From Macrotrachela quadricornifera (Eukaryota > Rotifera > Eurotatoria > Philodinida > Philodinidae): a stretch of 64,000 bases of DNA. The position numbers were made by a program, and so were the translations under genes. The DNA is taken from positions 16,233 through 80,232 of the forward strand of contig JAJEKB010019334.1 of assembly GCA_022393335.1 (NCBI GenBank), in the 5' to 3' direction. How positions within the stretch are numbered: the stretch's first letter is position 1; each line of letters opens with the position of its first letter. Shown piece by piece: positions 1-12,813 of this stretch. The notes beneath the pieces were generated by a model. The model did not search any database. It was not told the origin of the DNA and worked only from the letters and a program-made list of their open reading frames with translations.

Positions 1-3000
1 TATATTGGAGTTAAAACATAGGAAAACACTAATTGAACACAACAAATGGTATTCTACTCGATTGTTTTTTATTTAATCAATATTCTAAATCACCCGGTGG
101 ATGAATATTGTATTTACATAATGTTCCAATCGACGAATCAAAGTCATCAGAAGAATTCCGTAGACTTCATTGTATTATCGAAGGTCAAAAAAATGCTAAA
201 ATATGATCATAAGAGAATTTGTAAAACAAATCAAACCAAACATAAACAAACAAAAGTTTTATGTTATTCACGATGTCATTATTCAACAATATGTATTAAT
301 AAAGAATTTTTGTATAAATTTATTTCTATCTTCTTTTAGTTTGAAAATAATTTCAATGGTTAATCTTGTCGAAGTTATAATATCATCAAACAGGTTAACT
401 TCGATACAATACATATATATCTAGGATATGTTAGGTCTGGATTTGCGTATTTTATAAAAAGGATTCGCCCACGCATTAGACCAAATTAGACTAAGTACTT
501 TTTGCAATAGAACTTGATGAGCTCTATCGATTTATTATAAATTTGAATAATTTTGAGCCAGTTTTCAATGAGAAAACAAGTAATTATTGTTTTGTATTTT
601 CGTTATTTTCATGCCTGCTTTTGTGATATATGGTGATCATTGATTTAGGGGAGAGTAATTCGAGTTAGAAGTATTCTCACTGTATGAATATTCAGTGGAA
701 ATAGAATATCTAACGACTTTGAAGAAGATAAGTTGATAAACAATAGTAGTTCAAAATATTTAATCGTTTCTATGAGGTTAAGTTATTTAATAGTGATGAT
801 CTGTAATTGACATGTATTTTTGATGAATGATGCAGTTTTTTTGGAGACCTTCACTTTCTTTATAATGTTTTGATATTGTCACTACTCTTTGATTTATTTT
901 AAGTCCGCCAGCGCTAAGGAGAATGCAAAGAATCCATACATAACTGTGTAATGATGAACAGATTCAATGGAAAAAGGAACTTTTTCATGAATTTTTTAGT
1001 TGCTTTTTATTGATGAGAAGCGGCATAAGTTAATCGCATGCAATCGGATATAGCCTTGAAAGATTATGCACTATTGAATTCGTTTGTTGATCGAGAGGAA
1101 AATGATTAGCTTAGTGATTTGCCGCTTAAATTATCATCTGTTTTCATAATAATATAATAATAATTGTCAATTCGTTAGATATGTTTATTCTATCAGGAAG
1201 CAAAACTATAAAAAAAAAAGATTATGCTATTATCATAAACTTTACTGATCCTACAAGATATATAGGTATTTAGAAACACTTTCATGTGTATGCTTCCATA
1301 TCTTCGGATCGATTAAAGTCTCATTTTTCATTAATGTAATTGAAATATATTTATTACTCTTCCAATGATGCTCAGTGAAATTCTAAAGAGAAAACTACGA
1401 ATATTTAGTGACGAATCAATATAAAACCAATTGCCTGTATTAATTATTTCACTTCCAAATCGTACTGATCAACTGAAAATGCAAAGATGGCGTTTAAACT
1501 CTATTAGAGCTAGATCATCTAATTCTTTTTCCAATGAAGTAAATAATAATTTAGTCCATGCTCATTACAAAAGCACATCTTCACCATTAGATCCTAGCGA
1601 AATAACACGTCCAAGTTCAATACAACATTTGCCATTTCCCTCGTCAGAAAATTTAAAATTTCGTTGCGAATAAGAATAGAAACATTCATATAAATAAAAA
1701 CTATGGAACTCATCATAATATTTCTGTTCTACACAAAAAGAATATTATTGTCCACTCCTATCAATCATCATCTGCGTCACTCTTTCAGAAAAACATGCTT
1801 ATTAAGGAACTAACCCTTAGACTTCATCCATTCACATACCATTATTAGAATTGACCATATACGAATGAGAACATGCATCTAAGCATACGGATCTAAACAT
1901 AAAATACAACTTAACGAAGTTATTTTATGGAAAATTTTTAGAAATACGCTCTGATACGCACATTTTCCTGTGCCAAAAAAGAAACTACAGACTTCAAAAT
2001 TCTGGAGGGGCTCCACAAAAGCACGCTATAAAACTTTCTTTCCATATACCAAAGATGTAACTGCATTTACAAAACCAGTCCAGAATAAATGAATTTACCA
2101 AACTACTATTTTTGCGCCAAACCCGAAATTCACAGTTTTCTCACCTGAATTTAAATTAAAATTGACAAAAAAAGTGATCAATCAATACACTTTGTACGGT
2201 TTCATTGAATTATGAGTTGGCTACAATTCGGTCTAATCTTTGAGAAAATTGTAGCAAAAAATACTAGTTAATTAGACTAATTAACCAGTAATTAACAGTT
2301 TTCTCCTCGATAACTCAATCAAAATTATTCAAATCTGTAATAAATTGATAGATTATTCGCCTTTCTATATTCATGTATCTCTTCTTCGACATACACATTT
2401 CTATATTCAATACGGAAACAATACTATGTTACACACTGTTATCCGTTGTAATTTGCTTCTCCTTTTCATATATATATTGCTATATTTAAACATCAATAAG
2501 AGCCGTTGCATAAAAAAAATGAATTCATCTCTCCTAGAAAGCCAGATTCTAATATCAATTTTCTGTATTTTCGAGTGTACTATCTCTAGTAGAACTGAAA
2601 AGATGTTACCTTGAGCGTAGCAGACACTAGTCTGCATGTAGTGATTTAAAATTATGACAAATCTTAATGAACGAGTCTTAGAATGTAAATAAAGGGAAAC
2701 AAAGAAAATGTTCTATTTAAGTAAATTTAGAGTATGTCACAAAAGTATTTGCTGAGCGGAGAGACTCTTTCATAGGCTACACAAAGGGTCTATTCATTGA
2801 TTTTATTGTTATTAAAAATAGATGCTTACACAAGAGTGATTTATTATGATCATATTTATTAATCTTTTTTTCGCCTAGAATTAGAATGCATAGTACACTT
2901 GAATTGCGGCAATTATCAAATGTTTTCTTTTTTATGTTAATTTATATCATAGATAATTTGTCATTCAGACAGAAATATAAACAAATCAAAGTAAAGATAT

Positions 3001-3240
3001 GTTTATTATATGTCATATATGAGTGTCTGTCGAATATCTGTAATAGTCCATATTGATTCTTTTTGTTTTTGTCATCTTATTATGAATATGATTTCTCTTT
3101 TATATACAAATAATGATTTTAATAAATTAGAAAAAATCGAATATGATTGATTGTCTAATTTTTATTTTCTATTATGACAAAAAATAAGGTTATGTAAAAA
3201 AAAAAGAAAAATGAATAGGTTAAAGATAAATAATATGAAA
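1..3240. other. Gene-poor AT-rich stretch, no recognised gene
   Basis: Nothing recognisable was found on either strand. The only open frame with somewhat coding-like composition runs from an ATG at 1479 to a stop at 1671-1673 (64 residues, Ser/Arg/Asn-rich). It has no recognisable domain and no clear flanking splice sites, so it could be a decayed exon. Homopolymer A/T runs are common. No tRNA-like cloverleaf or tandem array was seen. Confidence 0.5.
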
Positions 3241-3813
3241 TTACAAATCAGCTTTAATTGTTGATTGACTATTTGATGAATGTTTATTTTTACTTGATTG
3301 TTTTTTAGGATTTATATTAGGTTCATATTTTGGTTTTGGTGCTCGATTAATTGAACTTCGATGTTCATCTTTTGTTAATTCACTATGTTCTTCAATTTCT
3401 TCTTCTGTATTACCTATTTAAATAAAAAGAAAAAAGAAAATTAATATTATTAAAAAACTAAATATTAATTTATTTATTTACCTGATTTACATTCTTCGCT
3501 ACATTCTTCTTTTCGATTAGCTGGACATTTCATACGTTGCATACATTTATCATATGATAAAAATTGATTTGCTCTTGATGATGAATAAACTAAAAAGAAG
3601 AATTTAATGAAGAATTTTTGTTTTTTAATAGATAGAAGAATTACTTTTTGATAATTCTTTTTCACGTTGATCTTCACGAACTTCTTCAAGTTCTTCTAAT
3701 TTTTTCTTATTACGATCAGGATTATTAGTTCCTGTTGATTCACTTTGAACGTATTGACATATATAAATAGTATATATAATGAATAAAACTAGATATCGTT
3801 CGGTAAAATCTAC
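3241..3813 (-). CDS. Small secreted or membrane Cys-containing protein, 5' exon missing
   Basis: Three exons join in phase on the minus strand: 3645-3813, 3482-3589 and 3241-3413, with 50-70 bp GT-AG introns. The first visible exon encodes a hydrophobic stretch (YLVLFIIYTIYICQYV), then a charged Lys/Glu helix. The second exon carries four cysteines (KCMQRMKC...EECSEEC). The tail is Lys/Asn/Ser-rich. Directly before codon GTA at 3811-3813 there is an in-frame TAG that overlaps a good acceptor, so a further upstream exon holding the ATG is needed; I could not place it. The hydrophobic N-terminal part looks like a signal peptide or membrane anchor. The family is not recognised. The gene is divergent from the DnaJ gene that starts at 4268, so the roughly 450 bp between them probably holds both promoters. 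Confidence 0.6.
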
Positions 3814-4267
3814 CTAAATATAAAAGTTTGATAGTTAAAAATACATTTATTTTCTATCATTAATTTTCATTTACTATATTAAGTACAACGTAAAAAAAAT
3901 TTTCGATAACTATTTATATGAATATATATATATACATTTCAAAGCAAAACATGTTAATAATAAACAGAATGTAGCACATTCATATACTTCGATTTTTTTT
4001 TGACGTCATTTTTCTTTCAATAAAATATTGTTGAACAACATTGTCGATATAGAGTAAATTTGAAATAAGTGATAATGGTAAAATAATACATCATATTCTT
4101 TTTTTATCCTCATCATTTATATATACATTTGCTATGAAACTAACCACAACAGATGTACAAGGATGATGGGAACAAGAAAAGAATGAAATGAAGAAAAAAA
4201 AAAAGAAAGAAAGAAAAATCTACCTGTATAAGCAAACGCTTTTTTTTTTATTTCATAAAGAAAAGAA

Positions 4268-5563
4268 ATGGTTAACAAAGATTATTATGCTATATTGGGT
4301 ATAAGTCGATTGGCTACGGATGATGATATCAAACGGGCATATAAACAAAAAGCACTTAAATATCATCCCGATAAAAATCGTGATAATGTTGATGCTGAAA
4401 AACAATTTATGGATATTCGTGAAGCATATGAAATTTTATCAGATTCTTCTAAACGTTCATTCTATGATCGTTTTGATTTAGATAATTTTCGTAATACATT
4501 TAATACTGATTCTCGTACAAATTCTCGTCAATCATATACAACCGGTAATTATCATTCATCATATGGTAATAATTCAACATATGATACATTTAATAATTAT
4601 TTTATACGTTATAAAGATCCAACAACATTTTATGATTTATATGTTACATTAGATGAAATTAATAAAGGTACAATAAGAAAATTAAAAATAACACGTAAAA
4701 GATTTAAGTCTGAACTTAATACAACTATTAAAGACGAAAAAGTTCTTGAAATTCAAGTAAAACCTGGTTGGAAAGAAGGTAAAGAGAAAAAAAATAAAAC
4801 AAAAGAAATTTTTTTTAATAATAAAAATATTTTAGGAACTAAAATAACTTTTGAAAATGAAGGTGATGAAGCTGATGCACAAACTATTGCAGGTGATATT
4901 GTATTTATTATTCGTGATAAATTACATCCTTTATTTGAACGTTCAAATTCTGATATTATTTATCGAGTTAAACTCACATTAAAACAAGCATTACTTGGAA
5001 CATTAGTAGTCATACCATTTCTTGATTCAACTAGACCACCATATCAATTACGTACTTATCAAGAAATATTAACACCACAAACAGAAAAACGTTTTCCAAA
5101 TGAAGGTTTACCTTATCCAAAAGATCCAACAAAACGTGGAGATCTTATTGTTAAATTTGATATACTTTTTCCAAAATTACTTAATACAGAACAACGTACA
5201 CTTGCAGATTCTTGTTTATCAAATTCATTAGATTTTTATCAACCATACAATTCGGTGCTTCATACAACAATCATTGATCAAACTCAACAACAACAACAAT
5301 CAGCTCCTATGTCCACACCATCATCTCCAATCAAACCTCAACCTTCATCGAACACGAGCAATAATAATAATAATAATAATCATTATCATCAAAAACCTCC
5401 TCATCGACATATTAATACTAATGGACGACAAAAATCACCGGCCTCTGCTTCTAACAATACAAATCAACCAAAAGTATCTCCTATACGTATTCCTCCACCG
5501 GTGCCACCACGACCCCCTCCAACCTCGCTTATAGGTCCACATGCCAATGAGACTGTCTTTTGA
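4268..5563 (+). CDS. Type II (DnaJB-like) Hsp40 co-chaperone with Pro-rich tail
   Basis: Single-exon gene of 431 residues. Residues 4-70 form a J domain with the diagnostic HPD at 33-35 (KYHPDKNRD), the motif that stimulates Hsp70 ATPase. A Gly/Ser/Tyr/Asn-rich linker follows to about residue 115. Two DnaJ C-terminal substrate-binding beta domains follow at about 118-310 (TFYDLYVTLDEINKGTIRKL and later RGDLIVKFDILFP). There is no CxxCxGxG zinc finger, so this is type II rather than type I. The last 110 residues are unusual: Gln, Ser and Asn runs, then a proline-rich segment (PPPVPPRPPP) that resembles an SH3 or WW ligand. A canonical type II protein stops soon after the second beta domain. 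The family is clear; the exact orthologue is not. Probably cytosolic. Confidence 0.93.
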   Translation: MVNKDYYAILGISRLATDDDIKRAYKQKALKYHPDKNRDNVDAEKQFMDIREAYEILSDSSKRSFYDRFDLDNFRNTFNTDSRTNSRQSYTTGNYHSSYGNNSTYDTFNNYFIRYKDPTTFYDLYVTLDEINKGTIRKLKITRKRFKSELNTTIKDEKVLEIQVKPGWKEGKEKKNKTKEIFFNNKNILGTKITFENEGDEADAQTIAGDIVFIIRDKLHPLFERSNSDIIYRVKLTLKQALLGTLVVIPFLDSTRPPYQLRTYQEILTPQTEKRFPNEGLPYPKDPTKRGDLIVKFDILFPKLLNTEQRTLADSCLSNSLDFYQPYNSVLHTTIIDQTQQQQQSAPMSTPSSPIKPQPSSNTSNNNNNNNHYHQKPPHRHINTNGRQKSPASASNNTNQPKVSPIRIPPPVPPRPPPTSLIGPHANETVF

Positions 5564-8500
5564 CGTATGTTATTCTCTTCGATCATTACATTTTCTTTTT
5601 TCACTTATGCAAAGTGCTTTTTAATTTTTCTTTATATAATATTCGATGTGCAATGATGAGAATAGCTACATTACTTTGAATACAAAAAAAAAAAAAAACT
5701 TATACATATATGTAATTCTTTTAACATCAAGGTATAGATTAATTGCTTGTTACAATAATTAAATAAAAAGAAACATAGTTCTTACCATTGTATGTATATG
5801 AAACTATCGAAAATAGCAATAAAATAATGGATAAATACTTAATATTTCCCTGTGTTTTTTTTGTCTTATGTAAGGGCGTCTAACACGATTTACTATTGAC
5901 AAGAAACGAGTCTATAGATATTTATAGATCTTGATAGTTGGCGTCGGTTATTGCTTTCCGAATATAGAAAAAAAAAAAAGATTGCGATATTATATACATA
6001 TATGAATGATTAAAGGACAAAACATACCAAGAAGAAGGAATAGAGGAAAAATGTCTGTTAGATAGTGATAAACAGCAGTGAATCTAGTAGATATCTACTT
6101 AATCCATTTCATCTTAATTGTTTTTATAAAAATATATGAATTGAAAAAGTAAATTTATATTTGCAATTTTTTTTTCTTTAAAATAAAACAAATATTAATT
6201 TAACATTTATTTATCAAAAAGATATAAAAAAAAACAAAATAATGAATGACATCTATGAAGTCTATAAGTAGTATACGAAGGATATTGAAGCTGACAAATG
6301 GTTGGCCAAATGTCGATCAATTATTGATCTATATCAAATAACTTCAAGATATGTTTTTCTTCTTAATAACAATTAATCCTATAGACATTTTACATGTGAA
6401 TAACATGACTAATTTTGAAATAGAACTTAATGTATATTTCTTTATGAAAATTATATCTTCAAAAAAACAAAGACTAATCAGAAAATAAGATTCAACTGCA
6501 GATATGAATAAAAGAGATATGTACATTTTCAGTAAATCTTTACTTTAATAATTGATATTTAATAACTTTAATATAATTTATAAAAATAAAAGATTTAATT
6601 ATTTCTGGATAATTAATGAATTTTCATGTGAACTTCTTTCGAGTACTTACACACAATATTATCGAAAGAATGTCAGTAAACATTCCGAATAGCAGAAAAT
6701 TATAGAGAATAGTTCTTAAAAGACAATTATGCTTGAATTAATATATCGCTATACAATGGTATGTTTCAATTATCTGTAACAGCTAGAAATGAAGCCAATC
6801 TATATGTTTAATGTATAGCATTGCTAACAGTTGACGTAGGTCAGATCGGATCGAACTGATCAATCTAAAATACATATCAATACTGGTTTCAATTTTGACA
6901 TATTCTCTAAGAAATATCATTAAGACCAATAGAAGTTTTAAATAAATTTATGTAGTACATGCAACAAAGTAAAAAAAGCAGATCAGTAAATTTGTTCTTA
7001 TTATATATTATCTAACGTGTGACCAATAATAAATGACCTATTTTTTGCACTTCACTTTTTCGGTGATCGATCAATTCGTCGTGTACAGGTTTGTGGTATA
7101 TACTGAGTAGTAAGGGAGAGGGACAACAAAAATTAAAATAAAAGACTTTAACTTAATCTGTTATTATGTCTATCACTCATTTCAACAGTGTTATATGAAC
7201 TCTATTGATCAGTTCGCGTAGTACCAAGATTTTACTTAACAAAAAATGTTCAAGAATCAAATCATAAGTTTAACAGTTACAGTAAATATTTTAAGTGGAG
7301 AATCAGTTAGATCAAATTTTAAGCAACATGTTACTTGATATATGATTAGTTACTCGATGTAGAATCATACTTGGAAAATACTAAATAAATTGCAGAAAAA
7401 CTTGTGAGATCATTTCCTTATTTTTTTCATAAAAGTTCCTACCCAAATATTTTATTCGTAATTTTCTATGAAATGCAGCCTGATTTGTCTGCTAAAGATC
7501 CAAAAATTACAGTCGGTTTTGGTCAGGTAGAGCTAGTGGCTCCTTATAAAAAATTCGATATGAGAAATAGATACAATAACTGGTTAGATTCACTCTCTTA
7601 CTATCTCGTACATACCGCCAACTTGTATGCGATAATTTTTCAATGCGTTGAGTTGAGCGTGACGAATTGATATAACGCCTATTTTTTCATCATTAAATAC
7701 GTTGTATTTAAAAAAAATATATCACAAGATGCAGCGTGAAAAGCTCTACAATATACCAAGAACAATATATTTTAATTGGATATTTTTTATTTTTAAAAAA
7801 AGCAAAAGTTCTGAATGAGTGCTCTTCATAGCGTTGAAATTTAATTGCTAGAAATTCCGTCTATTTTGCAAACAAAAAGTGCAACTAGAATAATAGCCTT
7901 CCTATATAAAAATTGTCGAGCTTTTCAGGCTGTATCTTGCGGCATATTTTGTTTTTTTAATACAGCGTATTACATGGTGAAAAAATGATTTGTAATAAAA
8001 GGCTATTTATTGTATTCTATCGACTAAAAGATTGTTTTTGTTTTGAGTGAATCAAACTTATACAAAAATTCTAATATTTTGCTTTATATTCTTTGAAACA
8101 ATTAAAAGCAAGACTGCACTACAACAACTATGTTTTGTAATTACGGTATGAAAATATAATAAATGATTATAAATATAGATGAAATAGAAATTTAATATGC
8201 TTTTCTCAATAGTATGAAAAAAAGTTAAATGCATGGAAAAATAGTCCAAAATCTAATCTTTCAGACATACTACATTATTCTTAATTTAATACCCTGTTTT
8301 GGTCTAAATAATTAGCAAACCTTTTTTCGGTTTTTCTCAATTGGTAAATTTTTCTGTTCAAGTACTTGTTATATATTTTTTTTATAACTTATATCATACA
8401 TATGAATATCTACTAAAAATTAAAAATTATACATCATTCATACAATATATTTATTTATTTTTTTCTTTATACTCGTTCGACTTTGTACATCCTCTATAAC

Positions 8501-8778
8501 TTTATGTACGTGTATGGATGTCGACAATTGAGGCACTCATTTGTTTTTTTTCTTCATTCGATTAAAACTATCTTGGTGATCATGCTATCACAATCATCGA
8601 TTGCACGAATGTAGAGCATACATGCTGCCGTTTTATATTCATATATATATATACATATATATAGGAAAGAGAAAAGTAAAACAACAGGCACGTTCCTCTT
8701 ATAGATAAAATCAGATAAGTACTATTATTATGAAAAATATAATATGACACATTTTAGATTTTAATCACACTTATTATT
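5564..8778. other. Long non-coding stretch between DnaJ and DUF389 genes
   Basis: No conserved protein was found in any frame. The first roughly 300 bp are the DnaJ 3' region, with AATAAA-type signals near 5760 and 5818. The rest is AT-rich and anonymous apart from a small foldback repeat at about 7690-7975, listed separately. Short open frames (for example 7404-7670) show no domain. Confidence 0.5.
7690..7975. repeat. Small foldback element sharing a core with the larger hairpins
   Basis: The left arm at about 7690-7755 contains AATACGTTGTATTT and then GATGCAGCGTGAAAAGCTCT. The right arm at about 7912-7975 is its imperfect reverse complement (AGCTTTTCAGGCTGTATCTTG, then AATACAGCGTATTAC). 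The same core recurs at 37.44-37.49, 37.65-37.71, 37.86-37.92 and near 45.5-45.9 kb. This suggests one non-autonomous repeat family built as inverted arms around a short spacer. Confidence 0.65.
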
Positions 8779-11700
8779 ATGTGTGATCGACATTTATTTA
8801 TTATTATAGTACCTAATGATTGGATAAATACTGTTGATGAAGATGATGATGATGATGATTCGAATAGACCTGCAGTAAATATTAAAATTTTTATTTTAAA
8901 AATTTTAATATTTATATATTTTTTCTTCTAGCATTCATATGAACCAAAAGATGGTGAAACACCACAATGTGATCGAATAATACCATCAATCACTGAATCT
9001 GCACCATCACTTTCATCATCTCTATGTCAGGTTGAAGAAAATTTTAATTATTTTCTAAGGACATTCTTCTTTTTTTTGTTTATTTTTCATAGCTTCTTAA
9101 AAATGCTATTCTTGATAAATATGGTTTAAACGAACATACAACATGGATTCTTTCTGCTAATCGAAAACAATATGAAGTAATTTAAATAAAATAATTTTAT
9201 TAATAAAAATATTAATTATATTTTTTTAAGGTAACATTTGTCTCAGAAATTGGTACATTTTGTGAGGAACTTCTTCATCGTTTATCGGAAATAGGCATTG
9301 GTCGATTACCTGGTACACGAATAGCGTAAGATTTATTCAATTATTTATATTGATATTTAACTTGAAATTTCTATAGTGTTTTACCTCTTACATATGCTAT
9401 TGGTGATTCAACATTATCACCAGCAAGATCATGTAAAATTCCAACATTATCTACAATACCATTAAAAACAAATATAGATTATGCACCAAAAGTTACTAGA
9501 GTTCATTCGAAAGTTCCATCATCTCTTTTACTTCCTTCTCAGTAATTATGAAAAAATAAAATAATATTTCTACATTTATTTTTAAGACACTCACAACGAC
9601 GCAAATCAATTCGTGCGGATTTTATGCAAAGTATTCGATCACGTCTAATGGTTTTTCAAGTTGTTCAAGCTATTCGTACACAATCTTTATTAACATTTGA
9701 TTTTGTTGTTCTTCTTACACTTGCAAGGTTCGAAAATTTTTTATTAAACAAAAAAAAAAATTTTTTTTCTGTTATTTTTATTAGTGTTTTAGCTTCACTT
9801 GGTTTACTTGAAAATAGTTCTGTTATACTTGTTGCTTCAATGCTTATTTCACCATTAATGGTTTGTAATTGAATAAAAAGAAAAATAATAACAATAACAA
9901 TTTAAAATTGATTATGAAAATTTAATTTTTAGGGTCCTATTTTAGCTATTGTCTTTGGACTTTGTATTCATGATCGATCATTATGGCGAGCTGGTCTTCG
10001 ATCAGAATTTTTTGGTCTTTTTGTTTGTCTATCATGTGGTATGATTAAAAGAAAGAGAATATTGAATAAATATTTATTGAATATTTTTCAGGCTTTTTAA
10101 TTGGCTTAGGAACATCTGTATGGGAAACAAATTGGGGTAGTACAACATCATTTCCAACACCTGAAATGAAAGCACGGTATTTGAATTAATTAAAAAGATT
10201 TTCAAATATATATATGATTTTTTTGTCATTATAGTGGTGATTTAACACGATTATCAATTGGTAGTATGATTGCATTACCTTCAGGAGCTGGTGTTGCACT
10301 ATCAGTATTAGGAGGAAATGCAGGTAAATTTAGTTTATGAATTATTATTTTATTTATTTATATGAGTTTTTTTAGGTTCATTGGTTGGTGTAGCTATATC
10401 AGCATCATTACTTCCACCGGCTGTTAATTCAGTATTATCTATATCTTAATTATTTATTTATAAATCTATCTTATTTATTTATTTATTTCTAGGGTCTACT
10501 CTTAGGTTATTCATTATTAACAGCAGCTTTACCGAGTTCATTTGGTCGTCGTTCAAATGAAACTTATGTATGTTAATAATATAGCTTCATTTGTATTATA
10601 TATCATTCTAATTAATATGAATGAAATACCTTTATTTTTTTTGAATATACCTCTAAGATAAAGAGATTTTGTTCATTTGTACTTGGCAGTATGACTTAGG
10701 TAACTATCAATAAAATTACGATCTACTGTAATAATATATGAAACAAAAATACAAATTTGTTAAAAGCATTTATATATGACTATAATAATAAGATTCTGTT
10801 ACAATCATACATAAGTGCTCAAAATAAATTTGTATTTTTATTTCACCAACTATTGTAACTAGTAAGAACTTTGTTAGTTTGCCATATATCGAAAATGAGA
10901 TCAGTTTGATTCTAAAAAAATACAATTGAGACTTCATTTCATCTCTACCATGCAAATATGAACAAGATTTAATAATCCTAGACATATCTTTAAAATAAAA
11001 ATAGATTTTTCATTTACTTTAATTAGAAAGGTATATATATATATATAATTAAATATTAGATTTTCAAACGTAAACTTTATCCATATAATCAAATGGCATG
11101 TCAAACATTTTTATCAAATGACTATCGTTCACTTTATTCATGTAATATGTCAATTGAAACATTTATATTGGCTATTGCAAGTTTTCTTCTTACACTTGTT
11201 AATATAATATGTATAGTTTTATGTGCTTTAATTGTCTTACGAATAAAAGAAGTTGCACCAAGTGGTGCTAAAAATGAACAACATGAATCTGAGACAGATC
11301 GATTTTTTCATGATGATATGCGACGTTTTCGTGATTATCAAAAAACAGTTCATAATGCTCAAGAACTTATTGATGAAAATAAAAGTGGACTTTCAACAAC
11401 ATATCATAGTAGTGATATTTCCAAACGTGAACGACGTAAACAATTACTTGCACTTGCATCATTACATGATTTAGATATGACAAATCAAAATGATTTAACA
11501 TTAAATAATTCTGAAGCACGTGATAAAGTTAAACAACTTTATAAAACAATGGTACGATTTGATAAAGATGCTCAACGACTTGATATTGGTCTTAAAAATA
11601 AACAAACATTACCAGTTAATATTAATAAAAAAAAAAAGATTTCCATATTAAATTTATTTATTTATTATAGACATTAATGATGGATGTTTTACCACCAAAA

Positions 11701-12072
11701 TGGACAGAACTTTTTCAACATCAACAAGAACAAGAAATAGTTGAACAACAACATAAAGATAATACTCATACTCATAGATCATGTCATTGGCGTAGTCCAA
11801 CACATTATAATACATATCAAGCATGTACAATTCATCCAGTTCATGAACATCGTCATCATTTAATACATAGTCCTAGAAAATTTCGTACACATTCATATTC
11901 ATCAAATCCTCCTCCTTCTATGGAACCACTTTCATTAGCTGATGATAATAATGAAACACAATTACGTGGTACTCGTTTTCGTCTTACAAAAGCTACAATA
12001 CGAATTGATGATGAAGATGAAGAAGAACAACAACAACATCAACAATTAAATACTGAACATGATTATGTCTAA
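8779..12072 (+). CDS. DUF389 hydrophobic-domain multi-pass membrane protein
   Basis: Fourteen exons give a 707-residue protein: 8779-8874, 8932-9030, 9093-9176, 9231-9325, 9377-9541, 9587-9727, 9785-9860, 9933-10038, 10092-10176, 10235-10323, 10376-10431, 10493-10567, 11060-11614 and 11671-12072. All phases fit. Residues 1-180 are soluble, with an Asp run near the start. About 190-390 match the DUF389 (uncharacterised hydrophobic domain) pattern: SVLASLGLLENSSVILVASM, then ISPLMGPILA, then SIGSMIALPSGAGVALSVLG, then ASLLPPAVNSGLLLGYSLL. Exon 13 adds another strong membrane helix (ETFILAIASFLLTLVNIICIV). The C-terminus is long, His-rich and then acidic (DDEDEEEQQQ), all probably cytosolic. The function of DUF389 is not established; members are mainly prokaryotic. 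The 492-bp intron 12 is the outlier among introns of 45-65 bp. The start was chosen at the ATG giving MCDRHLFIII; an upstream exon cannot be excluded. Confidence 0.88.
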
Positions 12073-12813
12073 AAGCAAAAAATAAAATAAAATCAATATT
12101 AATTTTATTTTTTCAATCAGATAAACAATAACAAAATAAATGAAAACATTTTTCTATTTCATATATATATATGTATTCATTAATTATTATTTCTATTTCC
12201 GCTTATCTTTCTTTTCTTTTTTTTATTTATTTATTAGTGTCAGATAACGTTGTTACGCATGTGAAAATCTTTTTCTTTTCGTTCTGTTTAAAATAAAAAA
12301 AAAGTTATTATACTAATGTATATAGACTTTTATAAATAGTATACAATTTAAAAAGAATATTCATCATTTAGCCCCGAGGTGATGTGTTACACATTGAAGG
12401 AAGGTGTCTATTAGTAGATCATTTTGATTTCAAAAGTTTCAGAAGCATCTTGTGGGAAAGATAGAACAAAGTACAGAATGTTCATCGAAGAATTTCTAAC
12501 ATGTCAACATTTCATTTTAGCTATATAGAATGAAGAGTGAACATTTTTCTATAAAATAAGACGTTTCTTGACTGAATTACATCGGTTTTGTTTGATGCAT
12601 TATAGTTAACCGCACATTAGAAATAGAACAGATGATTAATTATTATTTCGTTCAATATCGATCAGTCAGTTATAATGAGAAATTTTTATCTTTTTGTTTT
12701 ATTTAAGATTAAGAAAAAATGATGTGTTAGTTCAATTAAAAAAATCAAGTAATGGCGATCTAATAATTCTAAAAATATGTTATGTCTTTTATTTTCAATT
12801 TCTATTAAGATTT
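12073..12813. other. Intergenic region between convergent genes
   Basis: Shared 3' region of the DUF389 gene (+) and the VWFD-like gene (-). AATAAAATAAAAT just after the stop at 12072 is a likely polyadenylation signal. Nothing else was recognised. Confidence 0.5.

Noticed and set aside
11093..11677. Reading 11093-11677 as a separate 194-aa gene
   Set aside because: It continues in frame from exon 12 through an acceptor at 11059 and splices at 11614 to 11671, giving one coherent DUF389 protein.
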